Source: an uncultured Bacteroidales bacterium | GTDB taxonomy: Bacteria > Bacteroidota > Bacteroidia > Bacteroidales > Bacteroidaceae | Length of the DNA: 64,000 bases | Reading direction: 5' to 3' | Assembly: GCA_902779315.1 (NCBI GenBank) | Contig: CACZBC010000028.1 | Span: forward strand, 24,471 to 88,470 | In this document: positions 27,878 through 37,277 of the stretch, one piece after another | How the letters are laid out: the number at the start of each line of letters is the position of its first letter | Numbering within the stretch: position 1 is the first letter of the stretch | The notes under the pieces: model-generated | Seen by the model: the letters and a program-made list of their open reading frames with translations, nothing else | Told to the model about the DNA's origin: nothing | Databases searched by the model: none | Position numbers and translations under genes: made by a program

Positions 27878-28739
27878 TTAGAACATTTGTGCGGGATATT
27901 GACCTGCCTCGTGAAGTGCTGCAAGCTTTGCAACAACCTCAGGACGGTCTTCAGGATAGGTCACGCCAAACCATTTGCTGGTTGTGTCGAGCACTTCGCA
28001 AGTGGCCTGACCTGTTTTGATGAGGTGATCCACCATCAGGGGAATGAAGAACTCGCTCTTGAGATTCTCCTGATTCTTCGGGTCGGAGAGGAACTTCTTA
28101 AAGAAGTCTTCGCTATACTCGAAGTAGTCCGGCGTGAATCCCCAAAAGTTCATGCTGACGGGAGTGGTGTCTGGAATGCTTACCCACTCGTCGTTCTCGT
28201 CGAGATACTGCACGACACCATTGTGGCGTTCAATCTTCGTGCGCTCTACGACACCAGTAAGCAAGTGCGTCTTTTCGTCGTTTTCGCAGATGCCGCGACT
28301 AACTGTGCCGCTTTCGCTCAAAGTGTTATCTACGCGGAAGCCCACCATAGCGTACTTGCCTTTGCTGCCTTCGGGGAGTTCGGTTGAGGACTGCAAAGGG
28401 CTCCTTGATGACATCTTTACCCATCAAAACTGCGTGGTTGGTGCCCCAAGGTTTTTGTCTTCCTTCAGGTACTGTGAAGCCTTCTGGCAGGGCATCAAGG
28501 CTCTGGAAACACAGTTCGCAAGGAACATGTCCCTCGTATTTCGACAGAATCTGCGTGCGGAACTGCTCCTCGAAGTCACGACGAATGACCCATACAATCT
28601 TGCCAAAGCCGGCTTGAATGGCGTCATATATGCTATAATCCATAATGCTCTGACCTTGAGGACCGAGCGTGTCGAGCTGCTTCAGGCCGCCATAACGGCT
28701 TCCCATACCTGCAGCAAGGAGGAATAATGTAGGTTTCAT
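27878..28739 (-). pseudogene. NTP-transferase domain protein with internal deletion
   Basis: The N-terminal frame (start 28739) carries LAAGMGSRYGGLKQLD, FQSLDALPEGFTVP and GTNHAVLMGKDVIKEPFAVLN, then goes out of frame at about 28380-28385. The C-terminal frame resumes with ELPEGSKGKYAMVGFRV, GTVSRGIC, FWGFTPDYFEYS and DTTSKWFGVTYPEDRPEV (stop 27878). Intact family members carry about 20 residues between AVLN and ELPEG (ADDFYG-type acidic motif binding metal/nucleotide), so a deletion of roughly 60 bp has removed a catalytic loop and shifted the frame. The family's substrate is unknown to me. Confidence 0.8.
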
Positions 28740-28762
28740 GTTTTCCTTCTTAGTGTTAATGA

Positions 28763-29230
<468 letters not shown>

Positions 29231-29256
29231 TTAGATGTTTTGTATTTTCTGTTTCG

Positions 29257-31119
29257 TTACTTTTTGAATGGTGTGTACTCCTTGCCTCCGCCGCTGAAGT
29301 CAGCGTTCTTGAAGAACTCGACGAACGTCAGTCGCATCGGATGGACGAATGCACTTATCATGCTCAGGGCAAAGGTGATGCTGTGACCTGCAAGCAGGAT
29401 GATTACCATAGGCAGCCAGCGAATTGCCCAAGGCAGGCTGGAAGTCATATCGTAGGCAAGCGAATTGAAGACGCCGCCAAGTACACCACCCGTCAGACCA
29501 AGGGCGAAGAGGCGGATGTAGCTCAGCAAATCGCCAAGCAAACCTGTTGCCATTCCGTAAGTTGCCCAAACACCTCCGCCAATATTCAACAGGGGGCCGG
29601 TTATCGGATTCTTGTAGGCCGACGGATTATTATATAGGAATATACCGACGACACTTATCGCGATGATGCCGTAGAGTGCATAAACGAGGACTTTTGGCAA
29701 GCTGACTCCGCAAGCGGGCAAACCGAAGAGAGCGATTGCAGCGAGCAAAGCTACTACCCACGAGAAGGTTCCGATGGCATAGCCAAAGCCGAAGTTCTTC
29801 CACGCTTTACAGCCCTTCAGCACCATTCCCAGGAGAACTTGCACGAAGCCGATAATGACGGAGATGACCATCATGGGCGAATAGCCGAAGAGCGGGCCGA
29901 CACCATTGTCGTTGAGGAAGTATGGCTTGACTGGAGCGAGGAATGCCCAATCCTGTTTCGACAGGTCGATTCCGAAGAAGGTGCCAGTCAGAAGGCCGCA
30001 GACGGTTGTTGCCAAACCCAACCAAATGCCGAGTCGTCCGTAACTCTTCATCTCGTCGCTGCCCTTCAGGGCGAGATAAATGCCGCCCAGCAGGACGAGG
30101 AGTCCGTAGCCGCCATCTCCCAGACAGAGTCCGAAGAAGAGCATGAAGAACGGCGCAAAGAAGATGCTTGGGTCGATGTCGCGATAGTTGGGAAGCGAGT
30201 ACATTCGCAGGATGGGTTCGAAGAGGCTGGTGTATCCGTCGTTCTTTATCTTTACGGGCACATCGTCTTCGTAGGCCGGATTCTCGAGCTCGTAGTAAAC
30301 TTGTTTCTCGTCGAGCCATTTGGTGAGTTCCTCGGCCTTTTCCTCGAGCGTCCAACCCACCATGAGTCGAACGGCTCCTTCGGCTATGCTCTCGTCCGAA
30401 AGCTCCACTTGTCGCAGTTGAATCTCGCTTTGAGCCTGCTTCTGGCCTGCTTCGAGTACATTTCTATATTGACGTGCGACTTCGCAAGTCGTATCGTGAT
30501 TCTTTTGGAGGGCTTCCTTGGCTTCGGCCAACTCTTGGCGATACTGCTCGAGCGAGCCGTCAGGGAGCTCCAGACGCTCAGCCTTGATGTCCGGCTCAAC
30601 GTCGGAGAATGCCAGGAAGTAAGTGCGTTTGCGGTACTCGTCTATGGGTGTGGCGAAGTACTTCTCTGCCCAATCTGCCTGGAAAGACTTTGCTGCACAA
30701 GCGTAGAAATACACTTGCAAGCCCGTTTCCTGCTGCAGTTTCTTTATCTTTTCCCAGTCGAAGTTGCCCCAAGGCTCCAGCTTCTGGATGTTCTTCTCTG
30801 CTTCGTCTATTGTATGACGGATGCTGACCTCCTCTGCTTTGAGACGTTCGACTTCGTTGAGGAGCGAGTCTGAATTTTGAATTTTGAATTTTGAATTTTG
30901 TTTCTCGTCCTTCTCCCAAGCCTTGAGCGAAATGTCGAGATAGGCGAGGGCCTGCTGGTAGCGGACTCTTTCTTCGAGTGCCTTTTGCAGAGCCGGGCTG
31001 GTCTGTCCTTGCTTCAACTGTTGGACGTGAACCACTCCTTGCTCTCGCAGGCCGGCAATGAACTCGTCGTATTCCTTCTGAGTCACCAGGAAGGTGAGCT
31101 TTTTCATTCTCTCAATCAT
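29257..31119 (-). CDS. V-type ATP synthase subunit I
   Basis: A 620-residue stator/ion-channel subunit. The N-terminal about 330 residues are coiled coil and cytosolic; the C-terminus has about seven TM helices (YRDIDPSIFFAPFFMLFFGL, GLCLGDGGYGLL, DLLSYIRLFALGLTGGVL with the conserved Arg). A coding heptanucleotide repeat lies at 30872-30899 within the coiled-coil region. The start overlaps the subunit D stop by four bases. Confidence 0.93.
   Translation of the reverse strand: MIERMKKLTFLVTQKEYDEFIAGLREQGVVHVQQLKQGQTSPALQKALEERVRYQQALAYLDISLKAWEKDEKQNSKFKIQNSDSLLNEVERLKAEEVSIRHTIDEAEKNIQKLEPWGNFDWEKIKKLQQETGLQVYFYACAAKSFQADWAEKYFATPIDEYRKRTYFLAFSDVEPDIKAERLELPDGSLEQYRQELAEAKEALQKNHDTTCEVARQYRNVLEAGQKQAQSEIQLRQVELSDESIAEGAVRLMVGWTLEEKAEELTKWLDEKQVYYELENPAYEDDVPVKIKNDGYTSLFEPILRMYSLPNYRDIDPSIFFAPFFMLFFGLCLGDGGYGLLVLLGGIYLALKGSDEMKSYGRLGIWLGLATTVCGLLTGTFFGIDLSKQDWAFLAPVKPYFLNDNGVGPLFGYSPMMVISVIIGFVQVLLGMVLKGCKAWKNFGFGYAIGTFSWVVALLAAIALFGLPACGVSLPKVLVYALYGIIAISVVGIFLYNNPSAYKNPITGPLLNIGGGVWATYGMATGLLGDLLSYIRLFALGLTGGVLGGVFNSLAYDMTSSLPWAIRWLPMVIILLAGHSITFALSMISAFVHPMRLTFVEFFKNADFSGGGKEYTPFKK
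30872..30899. repeat. Four copies of a 7-bp repeat inside the subunit I gene
   Basis: The plus strand has GAATTTT repeated four times in tandem (then G). The minus strand codes for the NSKFKIQNS-type sequence. Since 7 is not a multiple of 3, gain or loss of one unit would shift the frame. Confidence 0.95.
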
Positions 31120-31721
31120 GCGATTTCCTCCTTTCTCTTCTCCTGAAGTGACTTCAATATCTTCTGCGATGACTTGCTGAGGTTCTCCTCGTCCTCCATG
31201 AAGCGCTTTATCTTACGCACAGCCTCCTGATAACCAGGTATTTGAACTTTCTCGAAGAGGTTGACCTTCTGAGTCGTCTTCTTGCGCGCATGTTCCAGGA
31301 GGTGCAGCTTGGCGAAGACGAATTCGCGTTCTACGGCTGTCTTTGCGAGACCTTGCAGGAGCTTGATTCCGTCGAAGTACCACTTCGGAGCGCTGAACAG
31401 GCCGAAGGGTTTCACCTTCAGGCTGATGTTGTTCAGGATGGGAACTCTGACGCCGGCAATCTTCTTGACGCTCAACTCGACGTCGTCCAGGCTGACGAGC
31501 GAAGTGTCGAACTCGCCCCAGAGTGCGTACATCTTTTCGTAGCCGGCGATTTGGCTTTGCAGCTTTCGCTCCAGTTCGTCGGCCTCTTCCTTGCATTTCT
31601 TCACCTCCAGTCGCAGCGCCGTTTCCTTGCTTTTGATGATTGGAAGGGTGCGTTGGCGCATCTTTAGAGCCTTCTCAATCTGCTGCAACGAGGTCTTATT
31701 ATACTGAAACTTTATTGCCAT
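31116..31721 (-). CDS. V-type ATP synthase subunit D
   Basis: A 201-residue coiled-coil central-shaft protein (family start KFQYNKTSLQQIEKALKMR; conserved IKSKETALRLEV; C-terminal coiled coil EKVQIPGYQEAVRKIKRF). It is first in the D-I-K operon; the E, A and B genes usually found just upstream are absent here. Confidence 0.92.
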   Translation of the reverse strand: MAIKFQYNKTSLQQIEKALKMRQRTLPIIKSKETALRLEVKKCKEEADELERKLQSQIAGYEKMYALWGEFDTSLVSLDDVELSVKKIAGVRVPILNNISLKVKPFGLFSAPKWYFDGIKLLQGLAKTAVEREFVFAKLHLLEHARKKTTQKVNLFEKVQIPGYQEAVRKIKRFMEDEENLSKSSQKILKSLQEKRKEEIA

Positions 31722-31740
31722 ACTTGTCTAATTGCGGGCA

Positions 31741-31748
31741 CAAAGGTA
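31741..31748 (-). promoter_or_regulatory. -7 promoter box of the D-I-K operon
   Basis: TACCTTTG on the minus strand, 20 nt upstream of the subunit D start. It shows the three-gene unit has its own promoter instead of being transcribed from an E-A-B gene set. Confidence 0.7.
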
Positions 31749-32292
31749 CGAAAATTTTAGCAAAGAAGAAAGAATAAAGGAGATTTATTTGAGCAGAACA
31801 TGCAAAAACACTTGCGAAAATTATCCGCATTCCACATGTTTTGTAAAGATATTTCCGCAGAAAAGAAGAGACTCTGAAAGCCATTTCCTCAGACTTATCG
31901 TTTGAAAGCAGAAGAGCAGGAACGCAATCTTCGCCCTCGAAACGGGTCCAAATAGGGGAGAAAAAGAGCCATTTGTAACACTTTGATATAGAAGTGGTTC
32001 CGATGCGACTCGCGAAATCGGAAAATATATACAGTCAAGTTGGCCGATTTAACGTGTTACGATTGCAATTTACTAGTGTGACGTTTGCGTTTATCTAGTG
32101 TCACGATTGCCATCATCTAACGTGACATTTTGAAACATCACACTAGTCGCGAGCCCTTTTAGCCTTTCAGGTCAGGAATCCTGCCGTTCCAAGTCCGCCG
32201 ATTTTGTCAAGATATTTCCATCTTTCGGGTAAATTTCCTGCCTGTTAAAACTCAAATAATTCTCCGTTCTGCGCTTTTAATTCTCAAATTAT
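31749..32292. other. Non-coding gap between the V-ATPase D gene and the polysaccharide operon
   Basis: No credible ORF is seen in this stretch. It holds the 22-bp array C (32045-32148), the -7 box of the V-ATPase operon at its left edge and the promoter of the four-helix-bundle gene at its right edge. An AT-rich direct repeat (CTCAAATAATT near 32250, CTCAAATTATT near 32284) is also present. Confidence 0.6.
32045..32148. repeat. 22-bp-period degenerate tandem array C
   Basis: A partial copy (32045-32060) precedes units at 32061, 32083, 32105 and 32127, each starting GATTGC or GTTTGC (the last is decayed) and containing CTAGTGTGAC or similar. The register and period are the same as in the other arrays. 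Confidence 0.85.
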
Positions 32293-32295
32293 TTG

Positions 32296-32303
32296 TACCT
32301 TTG
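32296..32303 (+). promoter_or_regulatory. -7 promoter box of the polysaccharide operon
   Basis: TACCTTTG, 28 nt upstream of the ATG at 32332. No clear -33 element is seen. Confidence 0.6.
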
Positions 32304-32331
32304 CAAAGCAAAAGAGCATTTGTCAAGAGCA

Positions 32332-32988
32332 ATGAACGAAGATAAAGACTTTCTGCGACAAGATAATAATTATCGCACATTAAAGGCATTTCGAAAGGCG
32401 GAGTGCATTTACGATGTGACGTTCTACTTTGCTCACCAGTTCCTTAAACAGGGCGACAGAACCATCGACCAAATGGTGCAGGCCGCTCGCTCCGGCAAGC
32501 AGAACTTGGCAGAAGGCAATATCGATGGTATCACATCTCGCGAAATGGAGCTGAAACTCACGAATGTCAATCGTGCTTCGCTGCATGAGTTGCTCCTCGA
32601 CTATGAAGATTACCTTCGTGTTCGAGGCTTGGAACAATGGTCTTACGACGATCCTCGATGTGTGCAGACACGCGCTTTTTGCAAAGAACACCTTGATTCT
32701 GCAGTCTATCGGGAGAAGATAAAGGACCGCTCGGCTGAGACCATCGCCAACATAGCTATTACGCTAATCCATCAATGCGATGTGCTCATCCGTGGCCTCA
32801 TTGAGTGGAAGAAGCGCGACTTCATGGAGAAAGGCGGCATTAAGGAAGAGATGTACAGAGCCAGGAAAGACTGGCAGAGGAGGAATGGAATGACTGGGGC
32901 TGATGGGCAATATGGGTCTAATGGGCAGAAGCCCAGTTCTCCCACCTCGCCTATTCAACCCAATAACCCCATTAAACCCATCAAATAA
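32332..32988 (+). CDS. Four-helix-bundle suffix protein (23S rRNA IVP/Avd-like family)
   Basis: A 218-residue protein. The ATG at 32332 is chosen because family members start near LRQDNNYRTLKAFRKAECIYDVT; an upstream in-frame start would precede the likely transcript. The body is alpha-helical with the family signature QMVQAARSGKQNLAEGN. A tail after about residue 185 is made of Gly-x-x and Pro-x-x triplets. Families of this fold are known as intervening-sequence proteins in 23S rRNA genes and as Avd in diversity-generating retroelements, but I see neither element here. It precedes a flippase gene with a 4-nt gap. The function is unknown. Confidence 0.8.
   Translation: MNEDKDFLRQDNNYRTLKAFRKAECIYDVTFYFAHQFLKQGDRTIDQMVQAARSGKQNLAEGNIDGITSREMELKLTNVNRASLHELLLDYEDYLRVRGLEQWSYDDPRCVQTRAFCKEHLDSAVYREKIKDRSAETIANIAITLIHQCDVLIRGLIEWKKRDFMEKGGIKEEMYRARKDWQRRNGMTGADGQYGSNGQKPSSPTSPIQPNNPIKPIK
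32896..32979. repeat. G-tract/C-tract 9-nt periodic repeat in the gene's 3' end
   Basis: GGG tracts at 32896, 32905, 32914 and 32923 and CCC/CC tracts at 32932, 32941, 32950, 32959, 32967 and 32977 follow a near-exact 9-nt spacing, so the G half and the C half form an inverted repeat. It codes for (Gxx)n and then (Pxx)n. Confidence 0.85.
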
Positions 32989-32992
32989 CGCG

Positions 32993-34447
32993 ATGGAAGA
33001 GAAATCATTGAAGCAAAAGACTGCTGGAGGAATGCTTTGGGGCGGGTTGTCGAACGGCTTGATGCAGCTGATAAGTGCCGTCTTCGGACTGGTTCTGCTC
33101 CGCTACCTCACGCCTAACGACTACGGAAAGGTGGCTATGCTGAACATCTTCGCAGCCCTCGCAAACGCCCTTCAAGAGAGTGGTTTCATGGCGGCACTCT
33201 GCAACCGACGCGAGCCGACTCACGAAGAATACAATGCCGTCTTTTGGTTCAACCTGCTGGTTAGTGCCTCGCTCTACATTATACTGTGGTTCTGCGCCCC
33301 ACTTATCGCGGATTTCTACAAACAGGAGGAGCTGGTTCCGCTTGCCAGAGTGCTTTTTCTGGGCTTCCTCTTCTCTGGTCTTGGCACAGTTCAACGTGCC
33401 TATCTCTTCGGACACCTGATGGTCAGACAGACCAGCATCTGCTCGCTGACAGCTATGCTTCTCTCTGGAATCATCGGTATCGTGATGGCCATCAAGGGTT
33501 TCGCCTATTGGGCCATCGTGACGCAGGCAATCTGTTTTGTCTTCATCACACAGATTATGGCCTGGTTCTTCTCTCCTTGGAGGCCAACACTCCAGTTCAA
33601 TCTTGCTCCTGCATGGAAGATGTTCGGCTTCAGCAGCAAGTTGATGCTCACGAATATCGTAAACATCTGCAATCTTCACGCCTTTTCCGTCTTGCTTGGT
33701 AAGTTTTTCGGAGACCATACTGCAGGCATCTACTCGAATGCCAAGAAGTGGAACGATATGGCTTCGAGCACGATAAACGGGATGGTGACGAGCACCAGCC
33801 AACCTACTTTGGCACAAGTCACGGACGAGATTGGCCGTTATCGTCAGGTCTTCCGCAAGATGCTGCGATTCATTTGCTTTGTCTCTTTCCCCGCTATGCT
33901 AGGGCTTGGATTGGTGGCGCAGGAGTTCATCTTGCTTGCCGGAGGCGAGAAGTGGAGGGAGAGCGGCTTGATTCTCTCCCTGCTTTGCCTGCATGGAGCC
34001 TTCGTCCCGATTACCACACTCTACAGTAATCTCACGATAAGTCGAGGCAGAAGTGATGTCAACATGGCTTGCACGATAGGCCAATGCCTGGCAGTTTGGG
34101 CAGGTCTCATCCTGCTTTACCCTTACGGATTCCTTCCGATGGTAGTTTATTTCGTGGCGCTCAACATAGCTTGGCTTGCGATTTGGCAGTGGTTTGCCTG
34201 GCGTTTGACTGGCCTCACCTTCATGGAAGCCCTGAAGGACACAGTTCCTTTCCTCGTTTTCACACTCATCGTGCTTGCCCTGACTTGGTGGATTACAAGG
34301 GGAATAGAGAACTTGTGGCTGCTTTTGATAAGTCGCATCCTGATTGCCGCCATCCTTTATGGAGGCATAATGTGGGTGAGTGGGGCAAAGATAATGCGCG
34401 AAGCCATACATTATATATTTAATAAAGGAAGGGATGAAGCAGCGTAA
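32993..34447 (+). CDS. Polysaccharide flippase (Wzx/MVF-like, oligosaccharide translocase)
   Basis: A 484-residue inner-membrane protein with about 12-14 TM helices starting MEEKSLKQKTAGGMLWGG, typical of the lipopolysaccharide biosynthesis Wzx family (GLVLLRYLTPNDYGKVAML). The ATG at 32993, 4 nt after the upstream stop, is preferred; an upstream in-frame ATG would add repeat-encoded residues. It likely flips undecaprenyl-linked O-antigen or capsule units. It overlaps the acyltransferase start by 14 bases. Confidence 0.88.
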   Translation: MEEKSLKQKTAGGMLWGGLSNGLMQLISAVFGLVLLRYLTPNDYGKVAMLNIFAALANALQESGFMAALCNRREPTHEEYNAVFWFNLLVSASLYIILWFCAPLIADFYKQEELVPLARVLFLGFLFSGLGTVQRAYLFGHLMVRQTSICSLTAMLLSGIIGIVMAIKGFAYWAIVTQAICFVFITQIMAWFFSPWRPTLQFNLAPAWKMFGFSSKLMLTNIVNICNLHAFSVLLGKFFGDHTAGIYSNAKKWNDMASSTINGMVTSTSQPTLAQVTDEIGRYRQVFRKMLRFICFVSFPAMLGLGLVAQEFILLAGGEKWRESGLILSLLCLHGAFVPITTLYSNLTISRGRSDVNMACTIGQCLAVWAGLILLYPYGFLPMVVYFVALNIAWLAIWQWFAWRLTGLTFMEALKDTVPFLVFTLIVLALTWWITRGIENLWLLLISRILIAAILYGGIMWVSGAKIMREAIHYIFNKGRDEAA

Positions 34448-35432
34448 CAATGCCTTTGATTTGCTTTGTGGACTTTGCATCCTCAGGATGGTGACGCTTC
34501 ATGCCATCTGCCAGACGCAACTTCGACAGACACCTTGGTGGAAGGAAACGATGCTTTGGACGTTCTTCTTCATGAGTTTCTTCTTCTTCAAGGCAGGCTA
34601 TTTCAACAAAGGCATCACAGGCGAGACACTTCCTTACCTTCGAGATCGTGTCCGTCGCCTCTTCGTGCCCTATCTTTCGTGGGGCATCATAGGCTTTGTC
34701 TTGGCCTTCTTTTGGCTTTGTCTCTTCCCTGAACACCTCGATAAAGCAATCGGGAAGGTGCAGACTTTCACCTGGCTCAAAAGCGGTCTCACCTTCGGCA
34801 ACGCCCCCATGTGGTTCCTCTTGTCGTTCTTCGCGACCTATGTTCTGATGCATTTCATCGAAAAGGTACCTTATCTTCATTGGATTGTGCTGCTCTTTCC
34901 TGCAATAGGATACTGGCTTTTCAAGCAGGGGAACCCGCTTTGGTTCTTCCTCGACAATGTCTTCTGCGGCACTTTCTTCTTTTATATAGGGAAGGTTTGG
35001 CGTTATGTCCTCGACAGGTTGACAAAGCCTTTCGCCCTCTTTATCAGCGTTTTGCTCTTCGTGGGCTTCGTTCTTGCCAACATTTACCTGCATGGCGAAT
35101 ACGAGATGAAAACGAATCTTTGGGTGGGACCCTTCTGGAAAGTCGTGCTCATCATGCCCCTCTCTTTGATGGGAATCTCTGGAATCTTTCTCACGATGCC
35201 AACGCCAAGAGTGCCTTTCATCAATTATGTTGGCGAACACAGCATGGTCTATTTCGTGATGCACTATCCCATAGTCCTCAGCTATGCCTATGCCAGCATC
35301 CTGCTTGGGCACGCTTTCCGCAAAAGCATCCCTGACCTCATCATCATTTTGATACTTGCCTTTACCCTTTGCACCATTGCAGTTCCCTTTGTGGAACGCG
35401 TTCCTTGGTTGAGCGGAAGATGGAAAAAATGA
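34434..35432 (+). CDS. Membrane acyltransferase (acyltransferase 3 family)
   Basis: A 332-residue protein with about ten TM helices and the family start (AFDLLCGLCILRMVTLHAI with the active-site region His). Likely O-acetylates a polysaccharide or lipid carrier sugar. It sits between the flippase and the glycosyltransferase and overlaps each (14 and 4 bases), which supports one operon. Confidence 0.82.
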   Translation: MKQRNNAFDLLCGLCILRMVTLHAICQTQLRQTPWWKETMLWTFFFMSFFFFKAGYFNKGITGETLPYLRDRVRRLFVPYLSWGIIGFVLAFFWLCLFPEHLDKAIGKVQTFTWLKSGLTFGNAPMWFLLSFFATYVLMHFIEKVPYLHWIVLLFPAIGYWLFKQGNPLWFFLDNVFCGTFFFYIGKVWRYVLDRLTKPFALFISVLLFVGFVLANIYLHGEYEMKTNLWVGPFWKVVLIMPLSLMGISGIFLTMPTPRVPFINYVGEHSMVYFVMHYPIVLSYAYASILLGHAFRKSIPDLIIILILAFTLCTIAVPFVERVPWLSGRWKK

Positions 35433-36484
35433 GAACACGACTAATGACGGCATACTTCTACCATACCCAAGACACAGAGCGAATCGTTCGAGAATGGAAG
35501 GAAGGGACTTTTCCATCGCACTTCCTCTATGGCGCTTTGCAGTTGAGCGACTATGGAATCGATGTGGTTTGGCACCATCAAAGGCACACTTACAAACGCC
35601 TTCGGGACATGTTTGTCGCGACTTGGAAGGTCCTGACCTGTCGCAAACACTATGATGTGCTCTATGCCACACACACTTTAGGCATTGAACCCATCATCTT
35701 GCTTCGTGCTTTGAGGCTCTACAGACGACCCATTATTGCGTGGCATCACCAACCAATCGTCAAGGCGAAGAACCCTTTGCGAGAGGCTCTGGCACGCCTT
35801 TTCTATCGCGGAATTGACCATATGATCTTCTTTTCCGAGAAGTTGATGCAAGACAGCTTGCTCTCGAAGAAAGCCGACCCAAGTCGAATGAGTATGGTAC
35901 ATTGGGGAGCGGACCTCGATTACTACGATAACTTGCAAAACGACGGACTTCATCCCATTCAATTCATCTCGACAGGAAAGGAACTTCGCGACTTCGAAAC
36001 GCTTCTCAAAGCATTTCAGGAAACGGGACTTCCCTTGACTCTTTATGCCGAGAAAAAGCGGGAAGCATACTTCGAAGCACTCCATCCTGCAGAAAACATC
36101 GAGTTGCATTATGGTGATCGACCCATTCCTCATGAAATCGCGCTTAAGGTCGCGCAAAGCCGTTGCGTTTGTATTTGTTGCCAGAAGAGCAATTATACAG
36201 TTGGTTTGACGACCGTCGTGGAGGCGCTTGCCCTAGGTCTTCCCATCCTTTGTACGCATAACCCGCAAATGCCGATTGACATTGAGGCGGAAGGTTGCGG
36301 CTTTTGGATTGAGGCGAAGGACGTCGAAGGATGGAAAGAGAGACTCCGTTACATTGCCGATCACACGGAAGAAGCCCAAATGATGGGCAGGAAAGGACGT
36401 GCTTTGGCAGAGCAATATTATAATGTAAGGCAATGTGGCAAGGAAGTGGCAAACATAATAATGAAATGGCAAAAACAAGTTTAA
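35429..36484 (+). CDS. Glycosyltransferase (GT-B, family 1/4-like)
   Basis: A 351-residue protein starting MRTRLMTAYFYH; the ATG overlaps the upstream TGA (ATGA). A start 9 nt upstream is also possible. GT-B features are the N-terminal Rossmann half, SMVHWGADLDYYD in the linker, and a C-terminal half with TVVEALALGLPILC, the usual nucleotide-sugar-binding E-rich region. It probably adds a sugar to the repeat unit exported by the neighbouring flippase. Donor and acceptor are unknown. Confidence 0.8.
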   Translation: MRTRLMTAYFYHTQDTERIVREWKEGTFPSHFLYGALQLSDYGIDVVWHHQRHTYKRLRDMFVATWKVLTCRKHYDVLYATHTLGIEPIILLRALRLYRRPIIAWHHQPIVKAKNPLREALARLFYRGIDHMIFFSEKLMQDSLLSKKADPSRMSMVHWGADLDYYDNLQNDGLHPIQFISTGKELRDFETLLKAFQETGLPLTLYAEKKREAYFEALHPAENIELHYGDRPIPHEIALKVAQSRCVCICCQKSNYTVGLTTVVEALALGLPILCTHNPQMPIDIEAEGCGFWIEAKDVEGWKERLRYIADHTEEAQMMGRKGRALAEQYYNVRQCGKEVANIIMKWQKQV

Positions 36485-36487
36485 ACT

Positions 36488-37171
36488 ATGAAACATAAGC
36501 TATTACTCGTTTTTCTCGCTTTCCTATGCATGGGCTTCCTGTCTGTCGAGGCCAAGAAGAAAGAGAAGCGTCACATCGTTCGAATCGAGACAAATGTAGG
36601 CAACATTCGTGTCGCGCTTTCCGATGACACGCCTTTGCATCGTGACAACTTCCTCAAACTTGCTCGTGAAGGCTTCTACAACGGCACACTTTTCCATCGA
36701 TGCATCAAAGATTTCATGATTCAAGGAGGTGATCCGGACAGTCGGAATGCCGAACCTGGCAAGCTGCTTGGCGATGGAGGGCCAGGCTATACCATTCCTG
36801 CAGAGTTTGATCTTCCCTATCTTTACCATTGGCGAGGCGCTTTGGCAGCAGCCAGAGAACCTGATGATGTCAACCCGGAGAAGGAGAGTAGCGGCAGTCA
36901 GTTCTACATAGTTTATGGCAAGAAACAGGCTGCGGCTGATATCAAGAAGGTCCGTGCCATGTTGGAAGAGAAGGGAATCGAGCTTACATCGCAAATGGTG
37001 GATGACTATTATATGCGAGGTGGCACTCCTCATCTCGACGGACAATATACCGTATTTGGCGAAGTCATTGAGGGAATGGAAGTTGTGAAAAGTATTCAGG
37101 GGGTCAAGACAGACGAGAATGACCGTCCTTTGGAAGATGTTGTCATCAAAAAGATGGTGGTTGAAAAGTGA
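36488..37171 (+). CDS. Secreted peptidyl-prolyl cis-trans isomerase (cyclophilin type)
   Basis: A 227-residue protein with signal peptide MKHKLLLVFLAFLCMGFLSVEA, then a cyclophilin domain: HRDNFLKLAREGFYNGTLFHR, IQGGDPDSRN, SGSQFYIVYG and the end FGEVIEGMEVV. An insertion of about 35 residues (KKQAAADIKK...MRGGTPHLDG) lies between core strands, as seen in Bacteroidota homologues. It helps fold envelope proteins in the periplasm. It lies 3 nt after the glycosyltransferase stop. Confidence 0.93.
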   Translation: MKHKLLLVFLAFLCMGFLSVEAKKKEKRHIVRIETNVGNIRVALSDDTPLHRDNFLKLAREGFYNGTLFHRCIKDFMIQGGDPDSRNAEPGKLLGDGGPGYTIPAEFDLPYLYHWRGALAAAREPDDVNPEKESSGSQFYIVYGKKQAAADIKKVRAMLEEKGIELTSQMVDDYYMRGGTPHLDGQYTVFGEVIEGMEVVKSIQGVKTDENDRPLEDVVIKKMVVEK

Positions 37172-37240
37172 TTGTGGTACAATTGGAGTAAATAGAGCAC
37201 ATTTCTGCCGAAATGCTTTTTCTCGTCCAAAATATTTTCG

Positions 37241-37248
37241 TAACTTTG
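37241..37248 (+). promoter_or_regulatory. -7 promoter box of the PCMD operon
   Basis: TAACTTTG, 29 nt upstream of the ATG at 37278. Confidence 0.65.
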
Positions 37249-37277
37249 CACGCGATTAAAGAAAACGTAGCATAAAA

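Noticed and set aside
32293-32331. Start of the four-helix gene at the upstream in-frame codon (32293)
   Set aside because: It would begin before the predicted transcription start (box at 32296-32303). The ATG at 32332 gives the usual family N-terminus.
32332-32988. Diversity-generating retroelement around the four-helix-bundle gene
   Set aside because: The fold recalls Avd, but there is no reverse transcriptase gene, no template/variable repeat pair, and the next gene is a flippase.
35369-35428. Glycosyltransferase start at an upstream in-frame ATG
   Set aside because: It would overlap the acyltransferase coding end by over 60 bp; the ATGA overlap at 35429 is the normal coupling.
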